From assembly GCA_903905455.1 (NCBI GenBank), contig CAIVGN010000024.1, positions 18,799-82,798 on the forward strand: a stretch of DNA of 64,000 nucleotides, written 5' to 3'. Positions within the stretch are counted from its first letter, which is position 1, and every line of letters begins with the position of its first letter. Below, one piece after another: positions 40,454-49,585 of this stretch. A program made the position numbers and the translations under genes. The notes under the pieces are model-generated. The model was given only the letters and a program-made list of their open reading frames with translations, had not been told where the DNA came from and did not search any database. Source of the stretch: an uncultured Archangium sp. GTDB taxonomy: Bacteria; Myxococcota; Myxococcia; Myxococcales; Myxococcaceae.

Positions 40454-42307
40454 ATGGCCCGCATCGACTCTGGCTCTAGCGCCTCCTCCTCTGCCGCGAG
40501 CCAGGCCGCCGCTGCTGCCGCCGCCAAGCAGGCCGCCGCCGCCGCCGTGAAGAAGGCCGCTGCCGACGCCGCGAAGAAGGCCGCCGCCGACGCCGCCAAG
40601 CGCAAGGACGGCTTCGAGAAGAAGCACCTGGGCAAGCTCGACAAGCACCACGTGGGCGGCAAGTCGGCCGACCTGCAGAAGCTCGCCGCCGGCAAGGGCA
40701 CCACCAGCCGCAACGCCGACGGTTCGACGGCCACCTCGCTGGAGGTGACGAAGAAGGGCACCAGCACCAGGCAGGACCTCACCACCGAGCGCAACAAGTT
40801 CACCGGTGAGACCAAGCTCAAGTTCGAGTCCACGGCGACCACCCAGGCGTCGAAGACCAACTCGCGCGAGACCAAGCACACCTTCGAGGCCGCGACCGAC
40901 CTGCTGGGCCGCACCACGTCGACCCAGTCGAAGGAGGTGAGCCTCCAGAAGGGCCACACCACCACCGTCGACAGCCGCGCCACCGCGACCGACGAATACG
41001 GGAACAAGAAGGTCACCACCGGCCTGTCGACCGCGGTCGAGAAGAACGGGGTCACCGCCACCGACGGCAAGTCGACCACCAGGGGCGCGTTCGGCACCCG
41101 GCAGTCGGTCAGCGAGAAGAAGCTCGAGACCTTCAAGGGCACCGGCACCATCGAAGAGATGAAGAAGGGCGACACGCTGAGCAGCACGAGCTCCAAGTCG
41201 ACCACCGGCACCGACTTCGCGTTGAGCCACTCCAGGGAGTTCGCGGACGGCACCTTCACCCTCAAGGACTCGGCCGACTGGAAGAAGAACTCCTTCAACA
41301 AGCAGGGCAGCAAGGAGAAGTCGTGGCAGCTGAAGGACGCCAAGACGCCCGACACCGGCTTCACCCAGCAGAAGACCACCGGGGTGCAGGGCGCCACCGA
41401 CAAGGTGAAGCTCGCCGGTGACGCGCTGGGCGCCGCGGGCCTGAAGAAGGAATGGAAGGGCAAGGAGTGGGACACCGCCAAGCTCGGCGAGCTGGGTGAC
41501 GAGAAGACCCACTTCGTCGGCACGAAGCGCGGCACCTCGGGCGCGTCGTCGGTGAGCGTGGGCGCCAACGGCGTCGACGCGAAGTTCAAGCGCGAGGCGA
41601 GCGCCGGGGCGTACGCGCAGCACAACACCTCCGTCGAAGGCAGCCACGGCAAGGCGAGCTCCCAGGCAGGCGCCCGGCTCGAGGCGAAGGCCGGCGTCGA
41701 TGCGGCGGGCAAGCTGAACCTCAACGGCCTCGACGCGAGCGCGGGCGCGCGGGTCGGCGTGTCGGCCGAGGCGTCGCTCAAGGGCGCGGTCGAGACCAAG
41801 TCGGTGAAGTTCGCCGGCGTGGACCTGAAGGCCGGCGCCGAGGGCACCGTGAAGGCCTCCGCGGTAGCCGCCGCCGAAGCCCGGGGGAGCGTGAAGTTCA
41901 CCCGCAACCCCCCGGCGGCCATCATCGAGGGCAGCGCGGGCGCCTCCGCGGTGGTCAAGGCCGAGGCCGAGGTGAAGGTCTCCGCCGGCCCCTTCGCGCT
42001 GCGTGCGTCGGGCTACGGGAGCGCGGGCGCCGAGGCGAAGGCGTCGGGCGTGCTGGGCTACGACCACGGCAAGCTGAAGATCGGCGGCTCGCTGGGCGCG
42101 GCCGTCGGCCTGGGCCTCGGTGGCGCGGTCAACGTCGAGGTCGACGTGAAGCAGATCGGCGACATGGCCAAGCACGCGGCGGATCAGAACGGCGACGGCA
42201 AGCTGGGCCTCGACGACGTGTCGGCCGGGGCGAAGCACCTCGGGCACGCGGCGGCGAGCGCGGTGAGCAGCGCGGCGAAGACGGCGCGCTCGTGGTTGCC
42301 CTGGTGA
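40454..42307 (+). CDS. Large Ala/Lys/Thr-rich protein, polymorphic-toxin-like C-terminal region
   Basis: 617 aa. Residues about 15-50 are an Ala/Lys helix (AAAAAAAKQAAAAAVKKAAADAAKKAAADAA). Residues ~80-350 are Thr/Ser/Lys-rich repeats. Residues ~370-580 are Gly/Ala/Val strand repeats (AGARLEAKAGVD, AGARVGVSAEASLKGAVE, SAGASAVVKAEAEVKV, GYGSAGAEAKASGVLGYDHGKLKIGGSLGAAVGLGLGGAVNVEVDV) like the structural regions of polymorphic or secreted toxins. A short EF-hand-like loop (DQNGDGKLGLDDV) is near the C-terminus. No classic signal peptide. Located 76 bp upstream of a membrane papain-like protease. I do not see a toxin domain; may be a structural or trafficking protein. Inference. Confidence 0.75.
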   Translation: MARIDSGSSASSSAASQAAAAAAAKQAAAAAVKKAAADAAKKAAADAAKRKDGFEKKHLGKLDKHHVGGKSADLQKLAAGKGTTSRNADGSTATSLEVTKKGTSTRQDLTTERNKFTGETKLKFESTATTQASKTNSRETKHTFEAATDLLGRTTSTQSKEVSLQKGHTTTVDSRATATDEYGNKKVTTGLSTAVEKNGVTATDGKSTTRGAFGTRQSVSEKKLETFKGTGTIEEMKKGDTLSSTSSKSTTGTDFALSHSREFADGTFTLKDSADWKKNSFNKQGSKEKSWQLKDAKTPDTGFTQQKTTGVQGATDKVKLAGDALGAAGLKKEWKGKEWDTAKLGELGDEKTHFVGTKRGTSGASSVSVGANGVDAKFKREASAGAYAQHNTSVEGSHGKASSQAGARLEAKAGVDAAGKLNLNGLDASAGARVGVSAEASLKGAVETKSVKFAGVDLKAGAEGTVKASAVAAAEARGSVKFTRNPPAAIIEGSAGASAVVKAEAEVKVSAGPFALRASGYGSAGAEAKASGVLGYDHGKLKIGGSLGAAVGLGLGGAVNVEVDVKQIGDMAKHAADQNGDGKLGLDDVSAGAKHLGHAAASAVSSAAKTARSWLPW

Positions 42308-42383
42308 GCGCGCGGTTCGACTGATGAGGGATGGCACATCTGGGGCTTGATCCCGCCGTCCCGCGTGGGAGCGTGCGGTCCCG

Positions 42384-44039
42384 ATGCCCATCCAGATGAC
42401 GGAAGATGACGACTCGAGCTCGACGAACAACGATGACTCGGGTGGTGGTGGAGGCGGCGGACGCGGCGGTGGTGGCGGCGGTGGAGGGGGAAGCGGCGGT
42501 GGTGGCGGTGGCGGCTTCGCGCTCATCGTCGCGCTGCTGACGTTCTTCTGGCGCTACCCCAAGCTGGGCGCGATCGCCCTGGTGCTGGCCACGGGCTACT
42601 ACTTCTGCGGCGGTGACTCGCCTTCGCCCTCAGCCGACCCGAGCGCCCCGAAGAAGTCGGCGTCGACGGGCAAGAAGAACAAGGCGTCGCACCAGGACAA
42701 CAAGGGGCCCGGCACGCTGGGCACCGGCGCGACGCTCGACCCCGAGGTCTACGACACGGCGTTGGTGCACGAGCCGCTCGACGAGAACGGCAACCCCGGG
42801 CTGCCGCGGCGGGTGTCCTTGAGGGAGTTCGCACCTCCGCGCGGAAACCAGGGGCACCAGGGCTCGTGCGTGGGCTGGTCGACCTCCTACGCGGCCCGCT
42901 CGATCCTCTACGCGCAGCAGACCGGCAAGGACCCGGCGACGACGCGGTTCAGCCCGTCGTTCGTCTACAACCCCATCGCCAAGCCCGGCTGCCACGGCAC
43001 GTACATCATCCGCGCGCTCGAGGCGATGCAGGGCGTGGGTGACGTGCCGTGGGACGAGTTCGCCTACGACCAGGACTCCTGCAGCAAGAAGCCGAGCAGC
43101 GACCTGAAGGAGCGCGCGGCCGAGTTCCGCATTCGGGGCTTCGATCGCCTCTCGGTCGACGACGACGACTACGCGACCAACGCCGCCGCGGTGAAGCAGC
43201 ACCTCGCGCAGCGGGCGCCGGTGGTCATCGGCATGGACGTGGGCGGCACCTTCGAGACCGAGATGAACGGCACGCGGGTGTGGCACCCCACGCAGGCGGA
43301 CCGCGACCGCGACGGGGACTGGGGCGGGCACGCGCTGGCGGTCATCGGCTACGACGACACCCTCGAGGGCGGGGCCTTCGAGATCATGAACTCGTGGGGC
43401 AAGAAGTGGGGCGAGGACGGGGTGGCCTTCGTTCGCTACGAAGACTTCTCGGAGTTCGTGCACGAGGCCTACGGCCTGTACCCGATGGGCGTGGCGAAGG
43501 ACGTCGCGGACCAGCCGCAGCACATCACCTTCGGCCTGGTGGAGAACAAGAAGCAGCAGCGCATCGCCCTCGAGTCGCAGGGCGGCATCACCTGGCGCAC
43601 CACCGCGGCGCTCAAGAAGGGCACGCGCTTCAAGGTCGAGTACTCGAACGGCAAGCCGACCTACACGTACATCTTCGGGCAGCAGACCGACGGCAGCTCC
43701 TACGTGCTCTTCCCCTACAACGCGAAGCACGACCCCTACTGCGGCACCACGGGCACGCGCATCTTCCCGCGCAAGCAGAGCCTCACGGTGGACGACGTGG
43801 GCACGCGGGACTCCATCGCGGTGGTCATCTCGCCCGAGCCGCTCGACTTCAAGGCGCTCAACGAGCAGATCACCACCGAGGCCGGCGACACCTATGCCGA
43901 GAAGCTGACCGGGGTGTTCGGGGACCAGATGATCAGCGAGCCGTCGGTGAGCATCGAAGACGACCTGCTCTCGCTGACCTCGGAGGCGGACCAGGCCGAC
44001 AAGCTGTACGTGATGGTCATCGAGGTCGACAAGAAGTGA
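42384..44039 (+). CDS. Membrane-anchored papain-like cysteine protease with uncharacterised C-terminal region
   Basis: 551 aa from ATG 42384. Start: acidic/Ser/Thr stretch, a long Gly-rich stretch (GGGGGGGRGGGGGGGGGS), then one membrane helix (ALIVALLTFF and LGAIALVLATGYYF). Papain (C1A) motifs follow: GNQGHQGSCVGWS with C162, GGHALAVIGYDD with H316 and MNSWGKKWGEDG with N336, so a full Cys-His-Asn triad. The C-terminal third looks like a regulatory or binding domain (DUF4384-like). The catalytic domain would be outside the membrane if the N-terminus is cytoplasmic. Adjacent to the 617-aa repeat protein, a possible substrate or partner. Confidence 0.86.
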   Translation: MPIQMTEDDDSSSTNNDDSGGGGGGGRGGGGGGGGGSGGGGGGGFALIVALLTFFWRYPKLGAIALVLATGYYFCGGDSPSPSADPSAPKKSASTGKKNKASHQDNKGPGTLGTGATLDPEVYDTALVHEPLDENGNPGLPRRVSLREFAPPRGNQGHQGSCVGWSTSYAARSILYAQQTGKDPATTRFSPSFVYNPIAKPGCHGTYIIRALEAMQGVGDVPWDEFAYDQDSCSKKPSSDLKERAAEFRIRGFDRLSVDDDDYATNAAAVKQHLAQRAPVVIGMDVGGTFETEMNGTRVWHPTQADRDRDGDWGGHALAVIGYDDTLEGGAFEIMNSWGKKWGEDGVAFVRYEDFSEFVHEAYGLYPMGVAKDVADQPQHITFGLVENKKQQRIALESQGGITWRTTAALKKGTRFKVEYSNGKPTYTYIFGQQTDGSSYVLFPYNAKHDPYCGTTGTRIFPRKQSLTVDDVGTRDSIAVVISPEPLDFKALNEQITTEAGDTYAEKLTGVFGDQMISEPSVSIEDDLLSLTSEADQADKLYVMVIEVDKK

Positions 44040-44108
44040 CGCGGGGCTGAGTGGGGGCGATCCGCGCGCTCGCGTTCGCCCACCCACTGGGTCACACTTC
44101 GCGGCCGC

Positions 44109-45410
44109 ATGGCACAGACCGAACTGTTTCGTCAGGGGCTCACGGAGCTCAAGGCTGGGCGTTTCGCCGAGGCGCGGCGCCTCTTCGTGGAGAACGAAGA
44201 GAAGGCCGGCACCGCGGCGCAGACGAAGGAGCTGTTGCGCCAGGCCGAGGCCAACCTCGCCGCCGGCAAGCTCGACGTGGGCGCGCAGCAGCTGGCCACC
44301 GTGCTCGAGCGCAACCCCACCATCCCCGAGGTGTACGTGGGCCTGGCGCGGGTGGCGCTGTTCACCGGCCAGCTCGCCGACGCGCGCACCCACGCCCTGG
44401 GCGCGGTGAAGGTCGGCCCGCAGCAGCCGCTGGGGTGGACGCTGCTGGGCCTGGTGCACGAGGCCGAGGGCGACGTGAAGGGCGCGCGGCCCCACCTCGA
44501 GAAGGGCGCGCAGTTCGGGCAGAACGTGTTCCTCTGCCAGTTCAACTACGGCCGCGCGTTGACCAGCGAGGGCCGCGCCGCCGAGGGCGTGCCGTTCCTC
44601 CTCAAGGCGACCGAGCTCGAGCCGAAGAACCCCGACGCCCTCGTCGCCCTGGGCTTCGCGCTGCGGCAGCTCAAGCAATACGAGAAGGCGCTCGAGACGC
44701 TGGAGAAGGCGAAGGACGTGGCGCCCAGGAGCGTCGACGCCTGGGCCTCGCTGGCCGACCTGTTGTTCGAGTTGAAGGAGTTCAAGGCCGCGCGCGACCT
44801 CCTCGACCGGGGCCTCACCGCGGTGGGCGAGCACCCTGCCCTGCTGGAGAAGGCCGTCGCCTGCGCGATGCTGCAGGAAGACCCCGCCGGCGCCGTCGCC
44901 TACCTCGAGCGCGAGGTGAAGGTGGTGCCGAACCACGAGCAGGCCTGGCTCAACCTGGCGCACCTCTCGTTGCTCACCGAGAACCTCGACCGCAGCGAGT
45001 CGGCCGCGCGCGAGCTGCTGCAGAAGAACCCGAAGAACTGGGAGGCCTGGTTTCACCTGGGCAACCTCTTCGACGCGGTGCCCGACGAGGCGAAGGCGGA
45101 AGACGCGTACCGCAAGGCCCTCGCGCTGCAGCCGGAGAACTGGAAGGTGCTGATGAACCTCGCCACCGCGCTGGTGCAGACGAAGGTCGCGGCGAAGCAC
45201 CAGGAAGGCAAGGCGCTGCTGCTCGAGGCGAAGGGGCTCGTGCCGGCCGGTGAATGGCGCGTGCACTACAACCTGGCGCTGGCGCACGTGCGGCTGGGCG
45301 AGACGAAGGAGGCCCTGGCGCTGGCGAAGGAGATCCAGGCCGCGGCCCCGGCGGACCCCATGGCGGCCGAGGCGAAGAAGATGGAGACGAACCTGCTCGA
45401 GAAGAACTGA
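44109..45410 (+). CDS. TPR-repeat protein
   Basis: 433 aa, ATG 44109. At least nine TPR-like helix pairs with the W/LG/Y/AF/A/P pattern (for example FLCQFNYGRALTSEGRAAEGVPFLLKA, DALVALGFALRQLKQYEKALETLEKA, AWLNLAHLSLLTENLDRSESAARELLQK, WKVLMNLATALVQTKVAAKHQEGKALL). Cytoplasmic scaffold, no membrane segment or signal. Stands between the protease and the flavoenzyme genes, with a short repeat element right after its stop. Role unknown. Confidence 0.84.
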   Translation: MAQTELFRQGLTELKAGRFAEARRLFVENEEKAGTAAQTKELLRQAEANLAAGKLDVGAQQLATVLERNPTIPEVYVGLARVALFTGQLADARTHALGAVKVGPQQPLGWTLLGLVHEAEGDVKGARPHLEKGAQFGQNVFLCQFNYGRALTSEGRAAEGVPFLLKATELEPKNPDALVALGFALRQLKQYEKALETLEKAKDVAPRSVDAWASLADLLFELKEFKAARDLLDRGLTAVGEHPALLEKAVACAMLQEDPAGAVAYLEREVKVVPNHEQAWLNLAHLSLLTENLDRSESAARELLQKNPKNWEAWFHLGNLFDAVPDEAKAEDAYRKALALQPENWKVLMNLATALVQTKVAAKHQEGKALLLEAKGLVPAGEWRVHYNLALAHVRLGETKEALALAKEIQAAAPADPMAAEAKKMETNLLEKN

Positions 45411-45412
45411 GT

Positions 45413-45456
45413 TCTCCCTCGCCCTGCGAGAGCGGGGAGAGGGCGGGGGTGAGGGG
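45413..45456 (+). repeat. Dispersed intergenic repeat, copy 1
   Basis: 44 bp starting TCTCCCTCGCCCTGCG right after the TPR gene stop. Differs from the reverse complement of 53640-53683 at only about two or three positions. Contains partial self-complementarity (CCCTC and GAGGG), so it may act as a transcript 3' end hairpin. No nearby mobile genes. Confidence 0.6.
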
Positions 45457-45491
45457 CTGTGCCTGCCTGACTCCAGAGGTAGGGTGCGCGC

Positions 45492-47120
45492 GTGCTGTCG
45501 CGCCGTGACGTCATCGTGAGTTTCCTGGGAGCCGCCGCGCTCCAGTCGTGTCGTCGCAGGCCGGTGATGCCCGAGGTCCCGGGCGCGCTCGTCGACTCGG
45601 TGCATGAAATCGGTCACCTCCTGCGCGGGCCTCCGCTGCCGCTGGCGGGCGAAGACAGCGGACGCCTCGACTGCCTCATCGTCGGCGCGGGGGCCGCGGG
45701 GCTCTCGGCGGCGTGGCGACTCAAGGGCGCGGGGCTCGCTTCGCTGCTGGTGGTCGAGGTCGAGGGCGTCTCCGGAGGCACCTCGCAGAGCGGGAAGAAC
45801 GACGTCTCCGCGTTCCCCTGGGGCGCGCACTACCTGCCCTCGCCGCTCACCTCGACCGGCCCCGTGCCGCGGTTGCTGCGCGAGCTGGGCGTGGTCACCG
45901 GCGTCGATGAAACCGGCGCGCCGACCTACGCGGAAGAGGTGCTCATCCACGAGCCCGAGGAGCGGCTGTTCTACAAGGGCCAGTGGTACGAGGGGCTCTA
46001 CCTCCGCGCCGGCGCCAGTGAAGACGACCTCGCGCAGTTGCGGAAGTTCGAGCGCACCACCAAGGCCCTGGCCGCGGCCCGCGATGGCAAGGGTCGCAAG
46101 GCCTTCGCCGTGCCCATCGAGACCGGGAGCGACGACGCCGAGTGGACCCAGCTCGATCGCCTCAGCATGGCCGAGTGGCTCGAGCGCGAGGGCTTCACCT
46201 CTCCGCGGCTCAAGTGGCTCGTGGACTACGCGTGCCGCGACGACTACGGCGCCACCGCCCAGTTCACCAGCGCGTGGGCCGGGCTCTGGTACTTCTGCGC
46301 GCGGCAGACGGGTGAAGAGAAGAGCGACGGGTACCTCTCGTGGCCCGAGGGCAACGGGCGGCTGATCAGCCAGCTCGGCAAGAGCGTCGACGCGGCCCAG
46401 CTGCGCAAGAACGTGTTGATCCACACCGTGGCCCCGGTGGAGGGCGGGTGGCACGCGCACGGGGTCGACGCGAAGACCCGCGCGCCGGTGCGGTACTTCG
46501 CGAAGCAGGTGGTGCTGGCCACGCCGCGGCACGTCGCAGGGCGGCTGGTGGCCCCGTGGCGCGAGCAGCGGCCGGCGTTCCTCGACGCGTTCACCTCGGG
46601 GCCGTGGGTGGTCGCGAACTTGACGTTGTCCAGCAGGCCGAAGACGCGGGGCTTCCCGCTCGCCTGGGACAACGTGCTCTACGACTCGAAGTCGCTGGGC
46701 TACGTGATGGCCTCGCACCAGTCGATGCGCGCCAGCACCGTGGGGCCGGCCATGGCCACCTGGTACTACCCGCTCGCCGAGGGGGACGCGGTCGCCGAGC
46801 GGAAGCGGTTGTTGTCCACCACCTACGAAGACTGGCGCACCATCATCCTCACCGACCTGATGCCCGCGCACTTCGGGCTCGAGCAGCAGGTGCAGCGCAT
46901 CGAGGTCATGCGCTGGGGTCACGCCATGGTGCGCCCGGTGCCGGGGTTCATCTGGGGACAGGCGCGGCAGTTGGCCCAGGTGCCCTTGAATGGCTCGCTG
47001 CACTTCGCGCACTCCGACCTCGGGGGCCTGGCACTCTTCGAGGAAGCGAACTGGCACGGGGTGCGCGCCGCCGAGGCGGTGCTCGGTGGGCTCGGCCTCA
47101 ACTCGACGACGTGGATGTGA
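45492..47120 (+). CDS. FAD/NAD(P)-binding amine-oxidase-like protein, Tat lipoprotein
   Basis: 542 aa from GTG 45492. N-terminal Tat motif SRRDVIVSFLGAAALQSC with a lipobox Cys20, so exported folded and lipidated. FAD-binding LIVGAGAAGLSAAWRLKG (G65-G70) and a C-terminal FAD-contacting part near AHSDLGGLALFEEANWHGVRAAEAVL fit the monoamine-oxidase/phytoene-desaturase flavoprotein superfamily. In other genomes such genes neighbour membrane spermidine synthases (one lies at 37134-38639 here), hinting at polyamine oxidation, but substrate is unproven. Confidence 0.84.
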   Translation: MLSRRDVIVSFLGAAALQSCRRRPVMPEVPGALVDSVHEIGHLLRGPPLPLAGEDSGRLDCLIVGAGAAGLSAAWRLKGAGLASLLVVEVEGVSGGTSQSGKNDVSAFPWGAHYLPSPLTSTGPVPRLLRELGVVTGVDETGAPTYAEEVLIHEPEERLFYKGQWYEGLYLRAGASEDDLAQLRKFERTTKALAAARDGKGRKAFAVPIETGSDDAEWTQLDRLSMAEWLEREGFTSPRLKWLVDYACRDDYGATAQFTSAWAGLWYFCARQTGEEKSDGYLSWPEGNGRLISQLGKSVDAAQLRKNVLIHTVAPVEGGWHAHGVDAKTRAPVRYFAKQVVLATPRHVAGRLVAPWREQRPAFLDAFTSGPWVVANLTLSSRPKTRGFPLAWDNVLYDSKSLGYVMASHQSMRASTVGPAMATWYYPLAEGDAVAERKRLLSTTYEDWRTIILTDLMPAHFGLEQQVQRIEVMRWGHAMVRPVPGFIWGQARQLAQVPLNGSLHFAHSDLGGLALFEEANWHGVRAAEAVLGGLGLNSTTWM

Positions 47121-47132
47121 CGAGGAGCTCGC

Positions 47133-47675
47133 ATGCGCTGGTTTGATTCGCCGCCGTGTCACCGCATGGACGTGAAGGAGTCTTCGGACCAGCGCCTGCT
47201 GGTGACGGGGCCTGGTACCGGGGCGCGCGTCGTCGGAGGCGCGACGGCCGCGTTCGGCACGGTCTTCGCGAGCATGGGCCTGCGGTTCCTGCGGCTGCCG
47301 GTGCCCGGGCCCTTCAAGCTCGTGCCGCTGCTGTTCGCGGCCGCGGGCGGTGGGGTCGCGGCGCTGGGCGCGACCACGGCGTTCTCCTCGTGCTCGGTGG
47401 AGGGGACTCCGGGGCGGTTGCTGGTGAAGTGGAAGATGCCCGGGCTCTCGGAGCGCTCGCTGGAGATCGTCGGCAAGGACGTCGCGGCGTTCGAGGTGAC
47501 GACGCATTCGCATCGCGTCGGCTCGAGTGAGTTCGGCCCGGACCAGCGCGAGTACGAGTACCGGCTGGTGGTCGTCTCGCGCGATGGGAAGGCCGTGGAG
47601 CTCGAGTCGTTCGGCACGAAGGCCCAGGCAGAGCTGCGACGCACGGAGCTGGCCCGGGTCGTGCGCAGCGGGTGA
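47133..47675 (+). CDS. Membrane protein of unknown function
   Basis: 180 aa from ATG 47133 (GAGGAGCTCGC before it; internal ATG 47166 also possible). Two hydrophobic segments (VVGGATAAFGTVFASMGLRF and LVPLLFAAAGGGVAALGATTAF) followed by a cytoplasmic or periplasmic beta-rich domain (RLLVKWKMPGLSERSLEI ... YEYRLVVVSRDGKAVELESFG). No family recognised. Start is 12 bp after the flavoenzyme stop, likely an operon. Confidence 0.7.
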   Translation: MRWFDSPPCHRMDVKESSDQRLLVTGPGTGARVVGGATAAFGTVFASMGLRFLRLPVPGPFKLVPLLFAAAGGGVAALGATTAFSSCSVEGTPGRLLVKWKMPGLSERSLEIVGKDVAAFEVTTHSHRVGSSEFGPDQREYEYRLVVVSRDGKAVELESFGTKAQAELRRTELARVVRSG

Positions 47676-47805
47676 CTCGCGGCCTGCGCCGAGGGCCGGG
47701 TCCTGGCCAGCCCCCGACCCGGGGCTGTCGACCACATCGCTGGGTGCTGACACCCCGCCCCGCGAGGAACGCCGCGCGCGAACCAACAAGTTCAGGGACC
47801 TGGTG

Positions 47806-47822
47806 CGTGCAAAACATGCACG
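47806..47822. promoter_or_regulatory. Short palindrome upstream of a PilZ protein gene
   Basis: CGTGCA-AAACA-TGCACG (arms 47806-47811 and 47817-47822) lies 46 nt before the start at 47869, in a 193-bp intergenic gap with no gene. Could be an operator; weak evidence because of its short arms. Confidence 0.3.
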
Positions 47823-47868
47823 AAGGCCGCGACCCGCTGGACCCCTGATTGCAGAACTCCCGTTCTTC

Positions 47869-49542
47869 ATGTCTGAGTCGGGATTGATCTTCTTTCAGGG
47901 CACGTGTCGTTCGATGCGTGGCCCGTTGGCGCACGTGGGCGAAGTGGTGGTGACGGTCGACGAGGTGCGCTTCTCGCCCTCGGTCATTGACCGGCTCGCG
48001 GGGGCCAGGGACTGGGTCGCGCCGCTGGCGGGGCTGGTGGCGTTGCGTGCGCACCGCGACACGCTGGAGCTCGTGATGGCGACGACCGTTCACCGGCTGG
48101 TCGGAGACGGGACGGCGGCGCTGAAGGCCGCGGTGGAGCGAGCGCTGCGGTCGAACGAGGCCACGCGGGCTGAGGTGTGGCCCACGCCGCCGGGCGAGCG
48201 GGTGCTGTTCACCGAGGAGCTGCAGGTCAGCGAGCCTTCCGGCGAAGAGCGCTTCGGGGTGGTGACGCTGGCCAGCGAGCACCTGCACTTCGCCCACAGC
48301 GGGCTCGACCGTCTCGAAGCCGGGGCGGTGGGCCTCGACGTGGGCATCGACGGCGTGCGCGACGTGCACCTCGGCGCGGGCTTCGTCGACCTGGAGACCG
48401 GGGGCGGGCACTTCCGCTTCCACACGGCGCGCTCGGTGCCGCTCTTCGTCGCCCTGTGCGGCGCAGGACACGGGCAGCCGGCGGACGGCCCGCACTCCCA
48501 CCCCGCGACACTCGCGGGCACCGCGGAGCCCGGGGTGTTCGCCGTGACGCCCCTCGGGCTGCGCTTCCACGCCGAGCACACGCCCCCCCTGGAGGTGGCG
48601 CTGGCGGAGGTGACGAGCGTGGAGCGCGGCCCCGCGCAACACCTCGTGGTGCACGCTGGTTCGAAGGCGTGGGACTTCTCCGTGCCCGACGCGAACGTCG
48701 AGTTCGAGGAGCTCAGCGTGCTGCTGGCGAACCTCCACTTGCCCGACGAGCCGACCACCGACGCCGACGGCGTGTATTCAGAGGCAGCCATCGACGAGGT
48801 GCTCGCCAGCTGGGCCTCGACGCTGCCGGGCCTCACCTCCGGGCGGGTGGTCACCGGCTTCCCCGGGGTGATGGTGCGCGGCAAGGAGGGCGCGCGACGC
48901 GGGGCGCTCCTCTTCTTCGACCAGGGGATGGCCTTCGTGCCGCTCCACCACGGAGAGGACCGGGTGACGCGGGTGCTGCACACGGAAGGAATGTCGGTGC
49001 GCGCCTCGGCCGACACGGGCGACGACGTGCTGGTGATCGACCAGGGGGACACGCCGGTGCGGGTGGTGCCCTCGGGCGGGGCCGCGTGCGTCCGCCGGGT
49101 GAGACCCAAGGTGCGGCACCTGTGCCACGTGCACGAGGCGGTGCAGGACCCCAGGAGAAACAAGCGCCGGGCCTTCCGCGCGCCGCCCGGCGAGACGACG
49201 TGGGTCCAATTGCGGTCCTTGCGTGGCCGCGGGAAGACCGTGGCCGGGCCGACGCGCGCGCGGCTGGCCGACCTGTCCCCCGACGGCTGCCGCATTCTCG
49301 TCGACGCCCGCCTCGAGGGTGTCGTGTCCATCGAGCTCCAGCTCCCCCTCAGTCCCCCGGTCATCGTCCGCGCTGAGGTGATCAACGAGACCAGCACCGA
49401 CCCCCTGTTCGGCACCGACTGGCGCTACGGGCTGCACTTCGTGCACACCACGCCGGCGCAGAGCCGGCGCATCCGCGAGTTGTCGATGGAGTTCCAGCGG
49501 CGCGCCCTCGCGCAGCGCCGCGACCAAACCGGCGACGCCTAG
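47869..49542 (+). CDS. Multi-domain protein with C-terminal PilZ domain
   Basis: 557 aa from ATG 47869. Residues up to ~400 comprise repeated beta-strand segments that read as tandem PH-like or small beta domains (EVRFSPSVIDRLAGARDWV, LVALRAHRDTLELVMATT, HFRFHTARSVPLFVALCG, GLRFHAEHTPPLEVALAEV). The last ~115 residues form a PilZ domain (NKRRAFRAPPGETTWVQL, RARLADLSPDGCRILVDARL, DWRYGLHFVHTT; RxxxR-like RRAFR). No signal peptide. Possibly c-di-GMP-responsive; the upstream frame from 47527 overlaps the previous gene and is rejected. Confidence 0.8.
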   Translation: MSESGLIFFQGTCRSMRGPLAHVGEVVVTVDEVRFSPSVIDRLAGARDWVAPLAGLVALRAHRDTLELVMATTVHRLVGDGTAALKAAVERALRSNEATRAEVWPTPPGERVLFTEELQVSEPSGEERFGVVTLASEHLHFAHSGLDRLEAGAVGLDVGIDGVRDVHLGAGFVDLETGGGHFRFHTARSVPLFVALCGAGHGQPADGPHSHPATLAGTAEPGVFAVTPLGLRFHAEHTPPLEVALAEVTSVERGPAQHLVVHAGSKAWDFSVPDANVEFEELSVLLANLHLPDEPTTDADGVYSEAAIDEVLASWASTLPGLTSGRVVTGFPGVMVRGKEGARRGALLFFDQGMAFVPLHHGEDRVTRVLHTEGMSVRASADTGDDVLVIDQGDTPVRVVPSGGAACVRRVRPKVRHLCHVHEAVQDPRRNKRRAFRAPPGETTWVQLRSLRGRGKTVAGPTRARLADLSPDGCRILVDARLEGVVSIELQLPLSPPVIVRAEVINETSTDPLFGTDWRYGLHFVHTTPAQSRRIRELSMEFQRRALAQRRDQTGDA

Positions 49543-49585
49543 GCAGCAAGCCCGGCGGAGCCCCCGTCACACGGAGGATGAAGCA

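Noticed and set aside
41000..42307. Toxin domain or immunity gene next to the 617-aa protein
   Set aside because: No nuclease, pore or deaminase motif seen, and no small immunity-type gene follows; the EF-hand-like loop is too weak to assign calcium binding.
42630..47870. 1746-aa open frame on the minus strand
   Set aside because: Runs antisense to five recognisable genes (protease, TPR, flavoenzyme and others) and has low-complexity Arg/His/Leu composition: a high-GC shadow.
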